Part shown: piece by piece, positions 62,686-64,000 of the stretch | Position numbering within the stretch: position 1 is the first letter of the stretch | How the letters are laid out: every line of letters begins with the position of its first letter | Assembly: GCF_947489355.1 (NCBI RefSeq) | Contig: NZ_CANLDD010000001.1 | Span: forward strand, 310,001-374,000 | DNA: 64,000 bases | Origin: an uncultured Microbulbifer sp. | Lineage (GTDB): Bacteria > Pseudomonadota > Gammaproteobacteria > Pseudomonadales > Cellvibrionaceae | Direction: 5' to 3' | Translations under genes and position numbers: made by a program | The notes under the pieces: model-generated | Told to the model about the DNA's origin: nothing | What the model saw: the letters and a program-made list of their open reading frames with translations, nothing else | The model's database searches: none

Positions 62686-63942
62686 ATGCGAAAACTTGGT
62701 TTTTTATTATTAATCACATATTTATTCACTGTTTGTCACTGTGCATACGCCGTGCCAGCTTCCGAGGTCAAGCAGTGGATTGAAGACATCGACTCCTACC
62801 GTCAACAATTGGAAGAAAAGCATATCAATCTCTATCACTCTGTCAGCAAAAAAGAATTTGTCTCGGCATTGAGTCGATTCAAAACTTCCCTGGCCGATTT
62901 AAATGAACAGCAACTGCTGGTCGAAATGATGCGAATTAGCCGTTTGATAGGAGATGGCCACACACAGCTGGCGTTTTGGGAAACAGATATCGGCTTTTAT
63001 CCCTTTCGTTTTTTGAATATCAATGGAAATCTTCGCCTCATTGCCAGCAGTGAGGCTTACAGGTACCTGCTGGGTTACAAATTATCTGCTATTGACGATA
63101 TTCCCATTGATGAGGTAGTCACGCGATTGTCACCAGTCGTCCAAGGCGTGGAGAATGCGCACTCCCTAAAAGTTCGGATCGCATGGCAACTCAATGCTGC
63201 ACAGATTCTCCGCGGGCTCAGTATTACGGATAAACCTGATCGTGCCAGATTCACTTTTATTGATGACAGTGGACACCAAAAAATAGTTTCTGTAGTACCT
63301 GCGTCCCTATCAAAATTCCATAAGAAACTCACTCATTTTCTTTTTCCCAGAAAGATACCCTTTAGTGAGCAAAAAATAACAGCATCTGAAAATCTGTGGA
63401 TGTCTGCTGATAAAGACACAAAAACTGCCTATATTTATTTTCGAAGATATCCAACCTTTTCGAATATGGAAAATTTTGCGAAGGATGTAAAGGGCTATTT
63501 GGAGAACAATAAAATTAAAAATTTGATTATTGATTTGCGCAATAATGGTGGTGGTGACTTCTTTGTTGGTTTGAGAATGGCCTGGCCTCTAGTACTCGTG
63601 GACAGCCTCGACTGGGAACACGGCGTATATACCTTAATCGATAACAGCACTTATTCAGCGGCAATGAGCAATGCGGCGCAATACCGACAGCTACTGAATG
63701 CCAAGCTGGTGGGGGAGCCGACAGGGGGAAATCCGGTGGGATATCAAGATATGGGCCAGTTTTCTCTGCCGAATTCTGGCTGGACCATTACTTACTCAAA
63801 GAGAAGTTATCGGTTTCAGGAAGTCTTCTCGGAGGGCGTACAACCGGATGTCCTGATTGAGCAAGACTGGCCCAGCTATCTAAAAGGGATCGATCAGTCT
63901 TTAGCCTGGGTTCTGGATGATATCCGCAAAAAGACAAATTAG
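62686..63942 (+). CDS. Exported S41-type peptidase-like protein
   Basis: A 418-residue protein with a signal peptide (MRKLGFLLLITYLFTVCHCAYA). The S41 (tail-specific/C-terminal processing) core is visible: IKNLIIDLRNNGGGDFFVGL, then NSTYSAAMSNAAQYRQ with the likely nucleophile Ser, and a later AKLVGEPTGGNPVGY. An N-terminal helical part contains the block ISRLIGDGHTQL, usual in such proteins. A PDZ domain is not evident. The gene is AT-richer than dprA beside it and looks independently acquired. Confidence 0.8.
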   Translation: MRKLGFLLLITYLFTVCHCAYAVPASEVKQWIEDIDSYRQQLEEKHINLYHSVSKKEFVSALSRFKTSLADLNEQQLLVEMMRISRLIGDGHTQLAFWETDIGFYPFRFLNINGNLRLIASSEAYRYLLGYKLSAIDDIPIDEVVTRLSPVVQGVENAHSLKVRIAWQLNAAQILRGLSITDKPDRARFTFIDDSGHQKIVSVVPASLSKFHKKLTHFLFPRKIPFSEQKITASENLWMSADKDTKTAYIYFRRYPTFSNMENFAKDVKGYLENNKIKNLIIDLRNNGGGDFFVGLRMAWPLVLVDSLDWEHGVYTLIDNSTYSAAMSNAAQYRQLLNAKLVGEPTGGNPVGYQDMGQFSLPNSGWTITYSKRSYRFQEVFSEGVQPDVLIEQDWPSYLKGIDQSLAWVLDDIRKKTN

Positions 63943-64000
63943 AAGCTGGCGTCGATTAACTGGATTTGCCCAAACTTGCCTTGTACTACCGGGTCGGAAG

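Overview
The window is chromosomal DNA from a gammaproteobacterium. Two conserved blocks look like those of the Cellvibrionales, and Microbulbifer is a plausible genus: dsbA, cytochrome c4, engB and polA, and trkH-trkA-rsmB-fmt-def facing a LysM gene and dprA. Large TonB-dependent receptors and secreted subtilases fit a marine heterotroph. The genus is an inference from gene order and protein character, not from a marker gene.

Bases 1-11544 are the right-hand part of a P2-like prophage cut by the window edge. Rightward come the terminase large subunit (partial), portal protein, an Ogr/Delta late activator and an XRE regulator. A leftward Dam-type methylase follows, packed inside an unusual array of CATAG-N10-CTATG repeats. 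Then come leftward genes: a membrane/winged-helix protein, three small ORFs, an iteron-rich gap, a large primase-helicase and a double-HTH regulator. A divergent repressor and a tyrosine integrase close the element. It ends in a 49-base copy of the 3' end of a tRNA-Phe gene, the attachment site.

Bases 11545-16600 hold a decayed IS256 transposase, a short palindromic MITE-like element, an MBL-like plus ACT-domain gene pair, a paralogous pair of exported proteins and an ecotin. Bases 16600-25000 hold dsbA, cytochrome c4, engB, a Fur-box-preceded small gene pair, a divergent PRPP synthetase and polA. The polA-engB interval, where Spot 42 (enterics) and ErsA (Pseudomonas) lie in other gammaproteobacteria, carries three short leftward units. 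Each has C-rich loops and an intrinsic terminator, and two have sigma-E-like promoters.

Bases 25000-36000 hold znuA divergent from znuCB with a Zur-like site between, two TonB-dependent receptors (one with an AT-rich 3' third, one behind a Fur-like site), three tiny membrane proteins, a cysH-like gene and a GNAT gene. Bases 36000-44600 hold a ruined rlmI-like gene, an IS5 remnant and two tandem paralogous 1000-residue subtilases with duplicated terminators. Bases 44870-49600 hold glyQ-glyS-gmhB, where GmhB lacks its expected nucleophilic Asp, and an LpxL-like acyltransferase. Bases 49640-53850 are a MacAB-like four-gene ABC system. The rest is trkH-trkA-rsmB-fmt-def, a LysM protein, dprA and an S41-type peptidase.
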